The notes below the pieces were generated by a model, which did no database searches, was not told where the DNA came from, and saw only the letters and a program-made list of their open reading frames with translations. Shown here in pieces: positions 47,782 through 56,556 of a stretch of 64,000 nt of DNA; within the stretch, counting starts at the first letter, position 1, and every line of letters starts with the position of its first letter. A program made the translations under genes and the position numbers. The stretch comes from Marivivens donghaensis (lineage in GTDB: Bacteria > Pseudomonadota > Alphaproteobacteria > Rhodobacterales > Rhodobacteraceae), in the NCBI RefSeq assembly GCF_023541015.1, contig NZ_JALNPR010000002.1:609890-673889 (forward strand), read 5' to 3'.

Positions 47782-48450
47782 TCAGTTCATCGCGGCCGTT
47801 TCCACAACCCTTCCATCCTCGCGCCACTCCGGCAGACCGCCGTCAAGGCGGCGCGCATTGAGGCCGTGTTTGCGAAGTGCGGCGACAGCCTGGTGGGCAT
47901 AGATGCAATAAGGGCCCCTGCAATAGGCCACGATTTCGGTGGCCGGATCGAGCGTCGGGACGATCCGCTCGATCTCCGTCAGCGTCATGTTGTGCGCACC
48001 CGAAATGTGACCTGCAGCGTATTCGTCCGCGGGGCGAACATCGAGCACGGTCACAGAACCTTCGGCGATCCAGGCTGACAGGTCTTCTCTGCTGACCGGC
48101 TCAGGGGCATCCTCGCCGCCCGAGAGCCCCCGCAAGATGCGCTCGACCTGCGCGAGGTTCCGCTCCGCAACGATGCGCAGAAGGTCCATCAGTTGAAGCG
48201 TCTTCGCGTCGGTCAGCCGGTAGATCACCGCCTTGCCGTCGCGGCGGCTGGTGACGAGTGCGGCGCGGCGCAACTGTTGCAGGTGCTGCGAGCAGTTGGC
48301 GATGGTCAGGCCTGTCTTGTCGGCAAGAGCCTCGACCCCGCGTTCGCCTTGCGCCAGTTGTTCCAGCAGCATCAGACGCGCCGGTGCCGATAAGGCGCGC
48401 GCGACGAGGGCGTATTCTTCCAGCAGGGCCAACTTCGGGCTGATTGACAA
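47782..48450 (-). CDS. ArsR-type regulator fused to a rhodanese domain
   Basis: 222 residues. The ArsR winged HTH is at about 10-95 (ALSAPARLMLLEQLAQGER, then TGLTIANCSQHLQQLRRAALVTSRRDGKAV). A rhodanese domain fills about 118-215, with active-site Cys177 in AYCRGPYCIYAHQA and an additional Cys182. Cys53 in the recognition helix region is another thiol. Such fusions probably sense sulfane sulfur or persulfide, or arsenic, through the rhodanese thiol. It is divergent from the desaturase-MFS-DsrE-rhodanese operon and is its likely regulator. Confidence 0.88.
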   Translation of the reverse strand: MSISPKLALLEEYALVARALSAPARLMLLEQLAQGERGVEALADKTGLTIANCSQHLQQLRRAALVTSRRDGKAVIYRLTDAKTLQLMDLLRIVAERNLAQVERILRGLSGGEDAPEPVSREDLSAWIAEGSVTVLDVRPADEYAAGHISGAHNMTLTEIERIVPTLDPATEIVAYCRGPYCIYAHQAVAALRKHGLNARRLDGGLPEWREDGRVVETAAMN

Positions 48451-48537
48451 GTCGTGCCTCCTGACGCTACATCATTCAAGCGATAACTTGAATAATAGCG
48501 ATTTCATCGCGTCCCACAAGTCCGAAGTCCACATCCC

Positions 48538-49392
48538 ATGTCCGAGACCATCCTCGCCGCTGAACTAACCATTCGCCTTGCTGCCTTTCTCGGCGTCTTG
48601 GTGGCCATGGCGCTGTGGGAGGTGGCGGCGCCGCGGAGGCGTCGGGAGATCCCGCGCGTCATCCGCTGGACGAACAACCTCGCGCTTGTGGTGCTCGACA
48701 CCGCGATCCTGCGGCTGACCTTCCCGATCATCGCCGTCGGGCTCGCCGTCATGGCCGAGGATCACGGCTTGGGCCTATTCAACAATCTCGATGTGCCGAT
48801 CTGGGTCGCGGTTGTGGTTTCGATGCTGTTGCTCGATCTGGCGATCTACCTCCAGTACGTGATGTTCCACGCAGTGCCTGGGCTCTGGCAGCTGCACCGG
48901 ATGCACCACGCCGATCTCGACTTCGACGCGACCACGGGACTGCGGTTCCATCCCGTGGAGATCCTCATCTCGATGGAGATCAAGCTGGCGGTGGTCGCGG
49001 CGCTCGGACCGCCCGCCGTCGCGGTGCTGCTGTTCGAGGTGATCCTGAACGCCACAGCGCTCTTCAACCACGCCAACATCGACCTGCCGCGCCCGGTAGA
49101 CGGGGTGCTGCGGCTGATCGTGGTCACGCCCGACATGCACCGCGTCCACCATTCCATTGACCCGCGCGTGACCAACTCGAACTACGGCTTCAACCTGCCG
49201 TGGTGGGACCAGCTCCTCGGCACCTACATCGCCCAGCCCGCCAAGGGGCATGAGGGGATGGAGATCGGCATCGAGCAGTTCCGCACGCGCCGCGATCTCT
49301 GGCTCGACCGGATGCTGGTCCAGCCTTTACGCGGACCGGCCTCGGGCGGCGCGCTCGACCCGCGCATCACGACGAAGGAGCCCGCCGAATGA
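48538..49392 (+). CDS. Sterol desaturase / fatty acid hydroxylase family protein
   Basis: 284 residues with four or five membrane segments and the histidine boxes of di-iron membrane hydroxylases: HAVPGLWQLHRMHHADLDFD, RFHPVEI, FNHANIDLP and MHRVHHSIDPRVTNSNYGF. The family oxidises lipids at the inner membrane. In this context, next to persulfide genes, the substrate is unknown. Overlaps the MFS gene by four bases. Confidence 0.88.
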   Translation: MSETILAAELTIRLAAFLGVLVAMALWEVAAPRRRREIPRVIRWTNNLALVVLDTAILRLTFPIIAVGLAVMAEDHGLGLFNNLDVPIWVAVVVSMLLLDLAIYLQYVMFHAVPGLWQLHRMHHADLDFDATTGLRFHPVEILISMEIKLAVVAALGPPAVAVLLFEVILNATALFNHANIDLPRPVDGVLRLIVVTPDMHRVHHSIDPRVTNSNYGFNLPWWDQLLGTYIAQPAKGHEGMEIGIEQFRTRRDLWLDRMLVQPLRGPASGGALDPRITTKEPAE

Positions 49393-50699
49393 CCGCGTGT
49401 GAGTACACGCGCGGCATCCGCGAGAACCGGGTCCAGGTCGCGCATCAGCTGATCCAGGTCATGCTGGTGGGTTTCGCCATCGGCATGACGCGCACGGTGG
49501 TCCCGGCGCTGGCCGAAAGCGAGTTCGGGCTCGAGCGCGGCTCGTTCCTGCTGCTGGCGTCCTTCGTCGTGGCCTTCGGTGCGGTTAAGGCGGTGATGAA
49601 CTTCGTCGCCGGGCGGTGGTCCGAGCGGATCGGGCGCAAGCGGGTGCTGTTCTGGGGCTGGGTCGTGGCGCTGCCGATCCCGGTGATGATCTGGTCCGCG
49701 CCGGACTGGAACTGGATCGTCGCGGCGACTGTGCTTTTGGGCGTCAATCAGGGCCTTTGCTGGTCGATGACGCAGACCGCCAAACTCGATATCACGAGGG
49801 CCGAGGAACGTGGCCTCACCATGGGGCTCAACGAATTCTCCGGCTATGTCGGCGTGGCGATCGCGGGCGTCGTCACCGCATATGCCGCCGAGTGGCTGGG
49901 GGCACGTGTCGGCCTGCTGGTCTTCGGCATGGCGGTGGTCCTACTGGCACTGGTCCTGACGGTTGTCTGGGTGAAAGACACGCTTCCTTGGGCGAAGGCA
50001 GAAACTGCCGCGCACAAGGCAGCGCCGCCGAAAGCCCTACCGCGCTATCCGCAGGGCGTGTCCGAGAATCCCACGACGGGAGAGGTCTTCGCGGTGATGA
50101 GCTGGCGCGACCGTCGGCTTTTCGCGATCTCCCAGGCGGGGCTGGTCGAGAAGTTCGTCGATGCGCTGGTCTGGGCGCTGTTCCCGGTCTTCCTCGTGAC
50201 GCAAGGCGCGACCTTGACCGAGGTCGGCTGGATCGTCGGCACCTACGGTTTTGTCTGGGGCGGCTCGCAACTTGTCACCGGGCGGCTGTCGGACCATGTC
50301 GGGCGCTTCTGGCCCAACGTGCTCGGCATGTGGATCTGCGGTGCTGGCGTGGCGATGGTGGTCATGGGCACCGGCGCGCTATGGTGGTCGGTCTCGGCCG
50401 GGGTGGCCGGCTTCGGCATGGCGCTCCTCTATCCGAACCTCGGGGCGGCGGTCGCCGACATCACCCCGCCGGCCTGGCGCGGCTCGGCCATCGGAATCTA
50501 CCGCTTCTGGCGCGACCTCGGCTACGCGATCGGCGCGCTCGGTCTCGGGCTGGCGGCCAGCCTGACCGGCGCTGCGGAAGCGGCCTTCTGGTTCGTTGCG
50601 GTATCCATGTTCGTCTCCGGCGGGCTTCTGTTCTGGCTCTCCGAGGAAACCCACCCGCGACTGAACCCCGCCAGCCCACGGGAGCTTGCAGATGCCTGA
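49389..50699 (+). CDS. MFS transporter
   Basis: 436 residues, 12 predicted helices. The motif-A-like segment after helix 2 reads FVAGRWSERIGRKRVLFWGW, and its counterpart in the second half is VTGRLSDHVGRFWPNVLGMW. The central loop is long and charged (about residues 195-235). Likely an exporter; its substrate cannot be inferred. Overlaps the DUF1499 gene start by eight bases. Confidence 0.88.
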   Translation: MTACEYTRGIRENRVQVAHQLIQVMLVGFAIGMTRTVVPALAESEFGLERGSFLLLASFVVAFGAVKAVMNFVAGRWSERIGRKRVLFWGWVVALPIPVMIWSAPDWNWIVAATVLLGVNQGLCWSMTQTAKLDITRAEERGLTMGLNEFSGYVGVAIAGVVTAYAAEWLGARVGLLVFGMAVVLLALVLTVVWVKDTLPWAKAETAAHKAAPPKALPRYPQGVSENPTTGEVFAVMSWRDRRLFAISQAGLVEKFVDALVWALFPVFLVTQGATLTEVGWIVGTYGFVWGGSQLVTGRLSDHVGRFWPNVLGMWICGAGVAMVVMGTGALWWSVSAGVAGFGMALLYPNLGAAVADITPPAWRGSAIGIYRFWRDLGYAIGALGLGLAASLTGAAEAAFWFVAVSMFVSGGLLFWLSEETHPRLNPASPRELADA

Positions 50700-51308
50700 C
50701 ACGCTTGCCCGCTCTCTGGGCTTCCTTTCGATCTTGTTGGGCGTCGCCTCAATCGCGCTTCTTGCAGTCTCTGTCTGGGGCTTCCGGGCGGGCGGCTGGC
50801 CCTGGCCGCAGGCCTATGACCTTGCCGGCTGGAGCGCCTGGGCGGCCGGTGCCGGCGTCATCGCCGCGCTGGCCGGGCTGGTGGTCTGGCTGCGCCGCAG
50901 GAACGGTCGCGCTGGCGCGGTCCTGCTGGGGTTGATCCTGTCGCTGCCGGTCGCATGTCTTGGTGCGGCGTTCGAGATCGCAGCCCGCAGCGCGCCGCCT
51001 ATCTGGACGTACGCCCGCTGGACCTGCCGGTCTCCGCAGACGAGGCGTTCGCGGCGGCGCTCGCCCTCGTGGAACAGCGCGGCTGGGAGGTGCTGTCGGC
51101 CGATCCCGCGGAGAGCCAGATCGAGGCCATCGCCCGGAGCCGTCTGTTTGCCTTCGAGGACGAGGTGGCAATCCGCGTGACCGAAACCGAAAGCGGCGCT
51201 CGCATCGACATGCGCTCGCGCTCGCGCCTCGGCCAGATCGACCGCGGGGCCAATGCACGACGCATCGAAGCCTTCCTGTCGGAGCTTGAAACGCGCGCCC
51301 GGACCTGA
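50692..51308 (+). pseudogene. DUF1499 membrane protein, internal deletion and frameshift
   Basis: The first frame (from ATG 50692) encodes three hydrophobic helices up to FEIAARSAPPI, as in DUF1499 proteins, then loses similarity. The second part of the domain resumes in another frame from RAAYLDVRPLDLPVSADEAF to LGQIDRGANARRIEAFLSEL and the stop at 51308. Between them the family has some 50 more residues. The junction at about 50985-51003 (CGCAGCGCGCCGCCTATC) can be read both as RSAPPI and as QRAAYL. That suggests a deletion between two short GC-rich repeats. Confidence 0.8.
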
Positions 51309-51317
51309 GGACCCAAA

Positions 51318-51671
51318 ATGAAACACCTGATCCTTCTGAACGATCCGCCCTACGGCAACGAGCGTAGCTTCAACGGGCTGCGCATGGCCCACGCGCTTGC
51401 CAAGAACGAACCTGAAGCGGAAATCACCGTCTTCCTGATAGCCGACGCGGTGCTTTGTGCCAAGGCGGGGCAGAAGACGCCCGATGGCTACTACAACCTC
51501 GAGCGCACACTCCGCAGGCTCTTATCCGCCAAGGGGCGCGTCCTTATGTGCGGTACCTCCATGGATGCGCGCGGCCTGACCGAGGGCGACATGATGGAGG
51601 GGGCGAGCCGATCGACCATGGACGAACTCGCCCAGGCGACGCTCGCCGTCGACAAGGTGCTGGTGGTCTGA
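51318..51671 (+). CDS. DsrE/DsrF-like family protein
   Basis: 117 residues, a complete DsrE-like sulfurtransferase fold: HLILLNDPPYGNERSFNGLRMAHAL, FLIADAVLCAKAGQKTP, and RVLMCGTSMDARGL with a Cys in the position of the active thiol of the family (about 79). Likely relays sulfane sulfur with the adjacent rhodaneses. Coupled to the next gene by a TGATG overlap. Confidence 0.88.
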   Translation: MKHLILLNDPPYGNERSFNGLRMAHALAKNEPEAEITVFLIADAVLCAKAGQKTPDGYYNLERTLRRLLSAKGRVLMCGTSMDARGLTEGDMMEGASRSTMDELAQATLAVDKVLVV

Positions 51672-51976
51672 TGGCTCAAATGCTCACGCTCGCCGCCCTC
51701 GCGGCCAACCCGGATTGCTTACACATGATCGACGTCCGCGACGCGGAAGACTTCTCCTCCGCCCATGTGACGGGCGCCGTCCATATCCCGCATATCCCGC
51801 TGGCCGAACTCGAAGACTGCACCGGTGAAATGCCGGTTGGAAAGACACCCGTGACCATCTGCGGCAAGGGCGGCGGTCGGTCAGCAGAGGGTGCGGACAT
51901 ACTGAAGAAGTTGGGCCACCCGGACGCCCTCTGGCTCGAGGGCGGCACGAAGGGCTGGCTTGCACGAAACACCTGA
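51671..51976 (+). CDS. Cytoplasmic single-domain rhodanese
   Basis: 101 residues: MIDVRDAEDFSSAHVTGAVHIPHIPLAELE and the active-site loop TICGKGGGRSAEGADIL, where the Cys is followed by a Gly-rich loop, then the end LEGGTKGWL. No signal peptide. Transfers sulfane sulfur, probably to or from the DsrE protein encoded just before it. Confidence 0.88.
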   Translation: MAQMLTLAALAANPDCLHMIDVRDAEDFSSAHVTGAVHIPHIPLAELEDCTGEMPVGKTPVTICGKGGGRSAEGADILKKLGHPDALWLEGGTKGWLARNT

Positions 51977-52017
51977 ACACCCGAACACCAAGAAACCGGA
52001 ATGGAGGATACCCCCGG

Positions 52018-52443
52018 ATGACCCTGAAACAACTACTTTTGGCGACGACCGTCGCGCTCGGGCTGCATGCAGCGCCCGCCTTGGCACAAGACGCAGCCGT
52101 TGAGGTCATGCAGGAATACATGATGTTCTCGGAATACGAATCCGGCATCATCCTGCCCCAGCAGATCGACCAGACCGTGTTCGAGACCGCGCTTTTCGTC
52201 GACACCCGCGATGCGGGTCAGTTTGAGGAAGGCACCATCCCCGGTGCCGTCAACATTGAGTGGCGCGAGGTGCTCGACCGGATCGACGAGATCCCCGAGG
52301 GCCGCATGACCATCCTGTTCTGCAACACCGGCAGCCTCTCGGCACAGGCGGCCTTCGCGCTGCGGGTCGCGGGACGGTCGAACGTCGTCGTCATGCAGAC
52401 CGGCTTCACCGGCTGGCAGCAGGATGCTGCCTATCGGCCTTGA
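52018..52443 (+). CDS. Periplasmic rhodanese
   Basis: 141 residues with a Sec signal (LLLATTVALGLHAAPALA, cut before QDAAVE). The mature rhodanese has DTRDAGQFEEGTIPGAVNIEW and active-site Cys in LFCNTGSLSAQAA, then MQTGFTGWQQD. It would handle sulfane sulfur in the periplasm, complementing the cytoplasmic pair. Last gene of the plus-strand sulfur operon. Confidence 0.87.
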   Translation: MTLKQLLLATTVALGLHAAPALAQDAAVEVMQEYMMFSEYESGIILPQQIDQTVFETALFVDTRDAGQFEEGTIPGAVNIEWREVLDRIDEIPEGRMTILFCNTGSLSAQAAFALRVAGRSNVVVMQTGFTGWQQDAAYRP

Positions 52444-52535
52444 CCACCGCGAACCGCGCCTGGGAGTTCATGCCGCGGCGACAAGTACATGTGTCCGAGT
52501 GGTGAGGGGCGGTGACACGACCAAACCAGGGAAGG

Positions 52536-53003
52536 TCATGCAGCCTCGTAGCGCGTGAACACCTCGGTGCTGCCGTCGTGCCGGATCAGGAACACATCGT
52601 AGGCCTCGCGGCTCTCTTCCAGGCCCATGCCTGGCGAACCGTAGGGCATGCCGGGCACCGCAAGACCGACAGCATCGGGGCGCTCGGACAGCAGCCGTCG
52701 AATGTCGGCGGGCGGGACGTGGCCCTCGATGAAATAGCCCTCGATCTCACCGGTGTGGCAGGAGGTTATATTCTGGGGGATGCCGTTCTCGAGTTTGTGC
52801 CGGATCAGGAGGGTGCCGAAACTGCGCTCGGTAGTGACGGTGAATCCGTCTTCTTTCAGGATATCGATCCAGGCAGTGCAGCACCCACAGTTCGGGTCCT
52901 TCAGCACGTGGATTGCGGGCGCAGTCTGGGCCATTCCTGGAAGGGGAACGGTGGCAGCGAAGCTCGCGGTAATCGCCAGCAGGGCACGTCTGGTGAGGGT
53001 CAT
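52536..53003 (-). CDS. DUF411 metal-binding protein
   Basis: 155 residues with an exported start (LTRRALLAITASFAATVPLPGMAQ). The mature part has the DUF411 signature KDPNCGCCTAWIDIL (two vicinal Cys sites), a conserved NITSCHTGEIEGYFIEGHVP segment and the end GLEESREAYDVFLI. DUF411 proteins are found beside copper and silver export genes and probably bind metal in the periplasm. It ends the transcript of the P-type ATPase, 12 bases after it. Confidence 0.88.
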   Translation of the reverse strand: MTLTRRALLAITASFAATVPLPGMAQTAPAIHVLKDPNCGCCTAWIDILKEDGFTVTTERSFGTLLIRHKLENGIPQNITSCHTGEIEGYFIEGHVPPADIRRLLSERPDAVGLAVPGMPYGSPGMGLEESREAYDVFLIRHDGSTEVFTRYEAA

Positions 53004-53015
53004 GAATATATCCTT

Positions 53016-55310
53016 TCAAGTCGTTGCGGATACGCGGTCGGAGCGCGTGTTTCCGTTGTCATGGCTCGCATGTTGCGGCGTGTCGATCGCCACGGAGGGC
53101 CGGAAGAACAGCAGCCGGAGGGCGTTCATCGTTACCAGTACTGTGGCGCCCGTGTCTGCGAGGATTGCGATCCAGAGGCCGGTGATCCCGAGCAGGGTGG
53201 TCACGAGGAAGACCGCCTTCAACCCGAGTGCGATGGCGATGTTCTGGCGAATGTTTGTCATGGTCGCGCGGGCGAGGCGGATCTTGCTCGCCACATCGGT
53301 CACGCGATTGCGCAGGATCGCCGCGTCGGCCGTCTCCAGCGCGACATCGGTGCCCGAGCCCATGGCGACGCCGACATGGGCGGCGGCAAGCGCGGGTGCA
53401 TCGTTGATCCCATCGCCGATCATCATCACGCGTGCGTCGGACGTCAGATCACGGATCGCCGTCACCTTGTCTTCCGGCATGAGTTCGGAGTGATGCGCGA
53501 TCCCAAGCCCTTCGGCGATGGCCTGCGCCGTGCGTTTGTTGTCCCCGGTCAGCATCACGGATGAGATGCCAAGCGTGCGGAGTTGCGCCACGGCGACGGC
53601 CGCATCGGCGCGCGGCTCGTCCCTGAGCGCAATGAGGCCCTGGGGCACGTCATCGCGCAACACGATGACCACCGTCTTGCCCCCGGCTTCCAGTGCCGCC
53701 ACGCAGGTCCGCAGGTCGTTCGTGAGCGCGCCACGCTCATCCGCAAGCCGCGGGGAGCCCACGCTGACGGTCACGCCGTCGATGGCGGCTTCCGCCCCCT
53801 TGCCGGGCAGCGCGTGGCCGCCGGTCGTTGCTGCCGCATCCACGCCGCGCCGCTCTGCCTCTGCGCATATTGCCTGTCCGAGCGGGTGGCTCGCACCGCT
53901 CTCGACCCCGGCGGCGAGGGACAGAAGTTCGTCCACGCTTCCCGAAAGAGCCGTGATGTCGGTGACACGGGGCTTGCCGTGGGTGAGGGTTCCGGTCTTG
54001 TCGAATGCCACATGGGTCGTGCGGGCCGCGGCCTCGATCACGGCGCCGCCCTTCATCAGCAGGCCGTTGCGGGCCCCCGTGGAGAGCGCCGAAGTGATCG
54101 AGGCCGGCACCGAGATGACCAGCGCGCAGGGGCAGCCGATCAGCAGAAGCGCCAAGGCGCGGTAGACCCAGTCGCCCCAGGCCAGCCCGAAGGCCAGCGG
54201 CGGAACGACGGCGACGAGGACTGCGGCTCCGACGACGGCGGGCATGTAGACCCGGCTGAACCGGTCGATGAAGCGCTCGGTCGGGGCGCGGGCGCTCTCG
54301 GCTTCCTCCACGAGGCGGACGATGCGAGCGATGGTGTTGTCGTCGGCTGCCTTCGTGACTCGCACGCGCAAGAGCGCCTCCGCGTTGATCGACCCGGCGA
54401 AGACCTCCGCGCCCGGCTCCTTGAGGCTCGGGACACTCTCGCCCGTCACCGGGCTCTCGTCGACACCCGAGGTGCCATCGATCACCTCGCCGTCACAGGG
54501 CACCCTGTCACCGGGGCGGACCTGAACGACCTGGCCGACCTGGAGCCGCTCCGCCGGGACCTCACGGATCTTGCCACCCACCTCGAGCTGCGCCGTCTTC
54601 GGCACGAGCTTCGAGAGTGCCCGGATGCTGTCGCGCGCCTTGCCGGCCGCGACCCCTTCCAGCAACTCGCCCACCGCGAAGAGAAAGACGACCAGCGCGG
54701 CCTCTTCTGCCTCGCCGATCACCAGCGCGCCGCCAGCGGCGATCGTCATCAGCATCTCGATCGTGAAGGGCATCCTTGCCCGCGCCATGGCGAACGCGCG
54801 CTGCGCCACGGGGACGAGTCCGATCAGGGTCGCAAGGATGAAGGCCCAATGGGCGATATCCGCGGGAAACGCGAAGCGAGATGCCCAGGCTGCCGCCAGA
54901 AGGGCCCCTGTGCCGATCACGAGCTGCCCCTTCGCTGTCTGATACCAGGACGGCGTCGGTGCCTCCTGCGGCTGCTCTGCGGCGTCTTCCGCAGGCTCGC
55001 CCTTGGGGTCCGGGGCTTCCGCGGCCAGGGGAAACGCACCATCGGGCAGGACGAAGCCACCCTTGGGCTTCTCTGGTTGCGCTCCCTTTGCCGCAATGCC
55101 GAACCCGACCCCGCGAACGGCTTTCTCGATGCTTTCGGGAGAGGTCTGACGCTCGTCGAGCGTCAGACGCAGCCGCTCGGCCATAAGTGCCACATCGACA
55201 TCCGCCACGCCCGGCAGGCGCTCGACCGCGCCGCGCACCTTGGCGGCGCAGGACCCGCAATCCATGCCCGTCACGCGCCATTCGCGTAGTTCTGTGCTCC
55301 CGTCGGCCAT
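53016..55310 (-). CDS. Heavy-metal P1B-type ATPase, ZntA-like
   Basis: 764 residues. A single N-terminal HMA domain has GMDCGSCAAKVRGAVERLPGV (about 14-34). A Pro/Glu-rich linker and membrane helices follow. The TGES-like actuator (DESPVTGESVP), the CPC motif in LLIGCPCALVISVP, the phosphorylation site DKTGTLTHG, the SHPLG motif and the hinge MIGDGINDAPAL are all present. Sequence around CPC and the last helices fits the Zn/Cd/Pb subgroup rather than copper CopA. A MerR-type promoter with a 19-base spacer precedes it. Confidence 0.93.
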   Translation of the reverse strand: MADGSTELREWRVTGMDCGSCAAKVRGAVERLPGVADVDVALMAERLRLTLDERQTSPESIEKAVRGVGFGIAAKGAQPEKPKGGFVLPDGAFPLAAEAPDPKGEPAEDAAEQPQEAPTPSWYQTAKGQLVIGTGALLAAAWASRFAFPADIAHWAFILATLIGLVPVAQRAFAMARARMPFTIEMLMTIAAGGALVIGEAEEAALVVFLFAVGELLEGVAAGKARDSIRALSKLVPKTAQLEVGGKIREVPAERLQVGQVVQVRPGDRVPCDGEVIDGTSGVDESPVTGESVPSLKEPGAEVFAGSINAEALLRVRVTKAADDNTIARIVRLVEEAESARAPTERFIDRFSRVYMPAVVGAAVLVAVVPPLAFGLAWGDWVYRALALLLIGCPCALVISVPASITSALSTGARNGLLMKGGAVIEAAARTTHVAFDKTGTLTHGKPRVTDITALSGSVDELLSLAAGVESGASHPLGQAICAEAERRGVDAAATTGGHALPGKGAEAAIDGVTVSVGSPRLADERGALTNDLRTCVAALEAGGKTVVIVLRDDVPQGLIALRDEPRADAAVAVAQLRTLGISSVMLTGDNKRTAQAIAEGLGIAHHSELMPEDKVTAIRDLTSDARVMMIGDGINDAPALAAAHVGVAMGSGTDVALETADAAILRNRVTDVASKIRLARATMTNIRQNIAIALGLKAVFLVTTLLGITGLWIAILADTGATVLVTMNALRLLFFRPSVAIDTPQHASHDNGNTRSDRVSATT

Positions 55311-55344
55311 GGTGATTCTCCGTTATTCTTCCGGTTCGGGCATA

Positions 55345-55375
55345 AACATAAGACCTGCAGCAACTGTAGCTTCAA
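55345..55375 (-). promoter_or_regulatory. MerR-type promoter of the P-type ATPase gene
   Basis: On the minus strand: TTGAAG (-35, 55370-55375), a 19-base spacer (55351-55369) carrying the dyad CTACAG-TTG-CTGCAG, then TATGTT (-10, 55345-55350). The over-long spacer with a dyad between the boxes is the hallmark of promoters activated by MerR family proteins. Confidence 0.8.
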
Positions 55376-55426
55376 GTGCTGCCTGCGCCACTTCGTATGG
55401 CGGCAGGCCGCTGCCGGCAGCGGCTA

Positions 55427-56059
55427 TCAGCCGGTGGCTCCGTCAGGTGCGGCCATCGCGCGGCGGATCTTCGGCAGCGCGAAGTCGCGGGGCTCGTGGT
55501 AGTCGATGATGCTGACGAACGCGCCTTCGGCATCGAACAGGAACACGCCCGCGGTGTGGTCCATCGTGTAATTGCCACCTTCGAGGGATACTTTCTCATA
55601 ACGCACCCGGAAGCCGTCCGCCGCGCGCGCGATCTCTGCCGGGCTGCCGGACCAGCCGCGGACCTGCGGATGGAAATAGCCGATATACTCGGCCATCGCG
55701 TCAATGGTATCCCGCTCCGGATCGACGGTGATCAGTACGACGTCGAGCGCATCTGCTTCGTCCCCAAGACCGTCGAGCCAGTGCGAGATGTCGGCGAGCG
55801 TGGTCGGGCAGACCTGGGGGCACCAGGTGAAACCGAAGAAGACGAGCGAGGCACGGCCGAGCAGCGTCTCCGGCCCGACCGGCTGTCCTTCGTGGTCGGT
55901 GAGGGCGAAGTCCATCGCGGTGAGCGGCAGCGGACGCCCGTCGCCCGTGGCGGTGTCCGGCGCGCCGGGGCCGTCGACCTGCCACCAGCCCGCGAAGAGC
56001 GTGGCCGCGGCGACGCCGAAACCGAGCGCGCCGTATTGCAGGAGCGCGCGCCGCCGCAT
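55427..56059 (-). CDS. SCO1/SenC family copper chaperone (first)
   Basis: 210 residues with an N-terminal anchor or signal (LLQYGALGFGVAAATLFAGWW). The thioredoxin-like fold has the copper ligands in FTWCPQVCPTTLADI (CxxxC) and the distant His in YTMDHTAGVFLFD. SCO proteins deliver copper to cytochrome oxidase or act as periplasmic thiol reductases. Overlaps the PCuAC gene by one base. Confidence 0.9.
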   Translation of the reverse strand: MRRRALLQYGALGFGVAAATLFAGWWQVDGPGAPDTATGDGRPLPLTAMDFALTDHEGQPVGPETLLGRASLVFFGFTWCPQVCPTTLADISHWLDGLGDEADALDVVLITVDPERDTIDAMAEYIGYFHPQVRGWSGSPAEIARAADGFRVRYEKVSLEGGNYTMDHTAGVFLFDAEGAFVSIIDYHEPRDFALPKIRRAMAAPDGATG

Positions 56060-56520
56060 CAGTTCGCCGGCCCCCGCGCCGCGATGCCGAGGATCGGCAC
56101 GTCGACCGTTGCCTCCGTCCCGTCGGCGAAGATCACCGACAGGGTGTAGCTCTCGCCCTCGACCATCGGCCGCTGAAGGTCCATGAGCATGACGTGCAAT
56201 CCGCCGGGCGCGAGCGCGACGGCCTCGCCCGCGGCGATCTCCACCGCCTCCATATGCGACATGCGGGTGACGCCCTGCGCATCGGTGGTGGTCGAATGGA
56301 TCATCGGCATCATCGCGAGATCGGTGCGCAGGCCGGTCACCACGACCGGTTCAGCCCCGGTGTTGCGCAGCGTCATGTAGGCGACGCCGGGTCGGCCCGT
56401 CCCGATCGAGGCACGCGACCAGGCGTCTTCGACCACAACGTCCTCCCCGCCGGCGAGGACGGGGGGCGCGACAGCGAAAAGGCCAAGAACCAACGCGGCG
56501 CGTGAAAATCTATTCAACAT
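56059..56520 (-). CDS. PCuAC family periplasmic copper chaperone
   Basis: 153 residues with a Sec signal (ALVLGLFAVAPPVLA). The mature domain has the methionine/histidine copper site: MMPMIHSTT, SHMEAVEIAAG, and HVMLMDLQRPM with the usual spacing. PCuAC carries Cu(I) in the periplasm and works with SCO proteins. It lies between two sco genes in one transcript. Confidence 0.92.
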   Translation of the reverse strand: MLNRFSRAALVLGLFAVAPPVLAGGEDVVVEDAWSRASIGTGRPGVAYMTLRNTGAEPVVVTGLRTDLAMMPMIHSTTTDAQGVTRMSHMEAVEIAAGEAVALAPGGLHVMLMDLQRPMVEGESYTLSVIFADGTEATVDVPILGIAARGPAN

Positions 56521-56556
56521 TTCGTCTCCATGTCATTTGGGGCATCCTTGAGAACT

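Noticed and set aside
53583..55289. 568-codon plus-strand frame within the P-type ATPase
   Set aside because: Antisense shadow with Arg/Gly/His-rich composition; the minus-strand ATPase has every catalytic motif.
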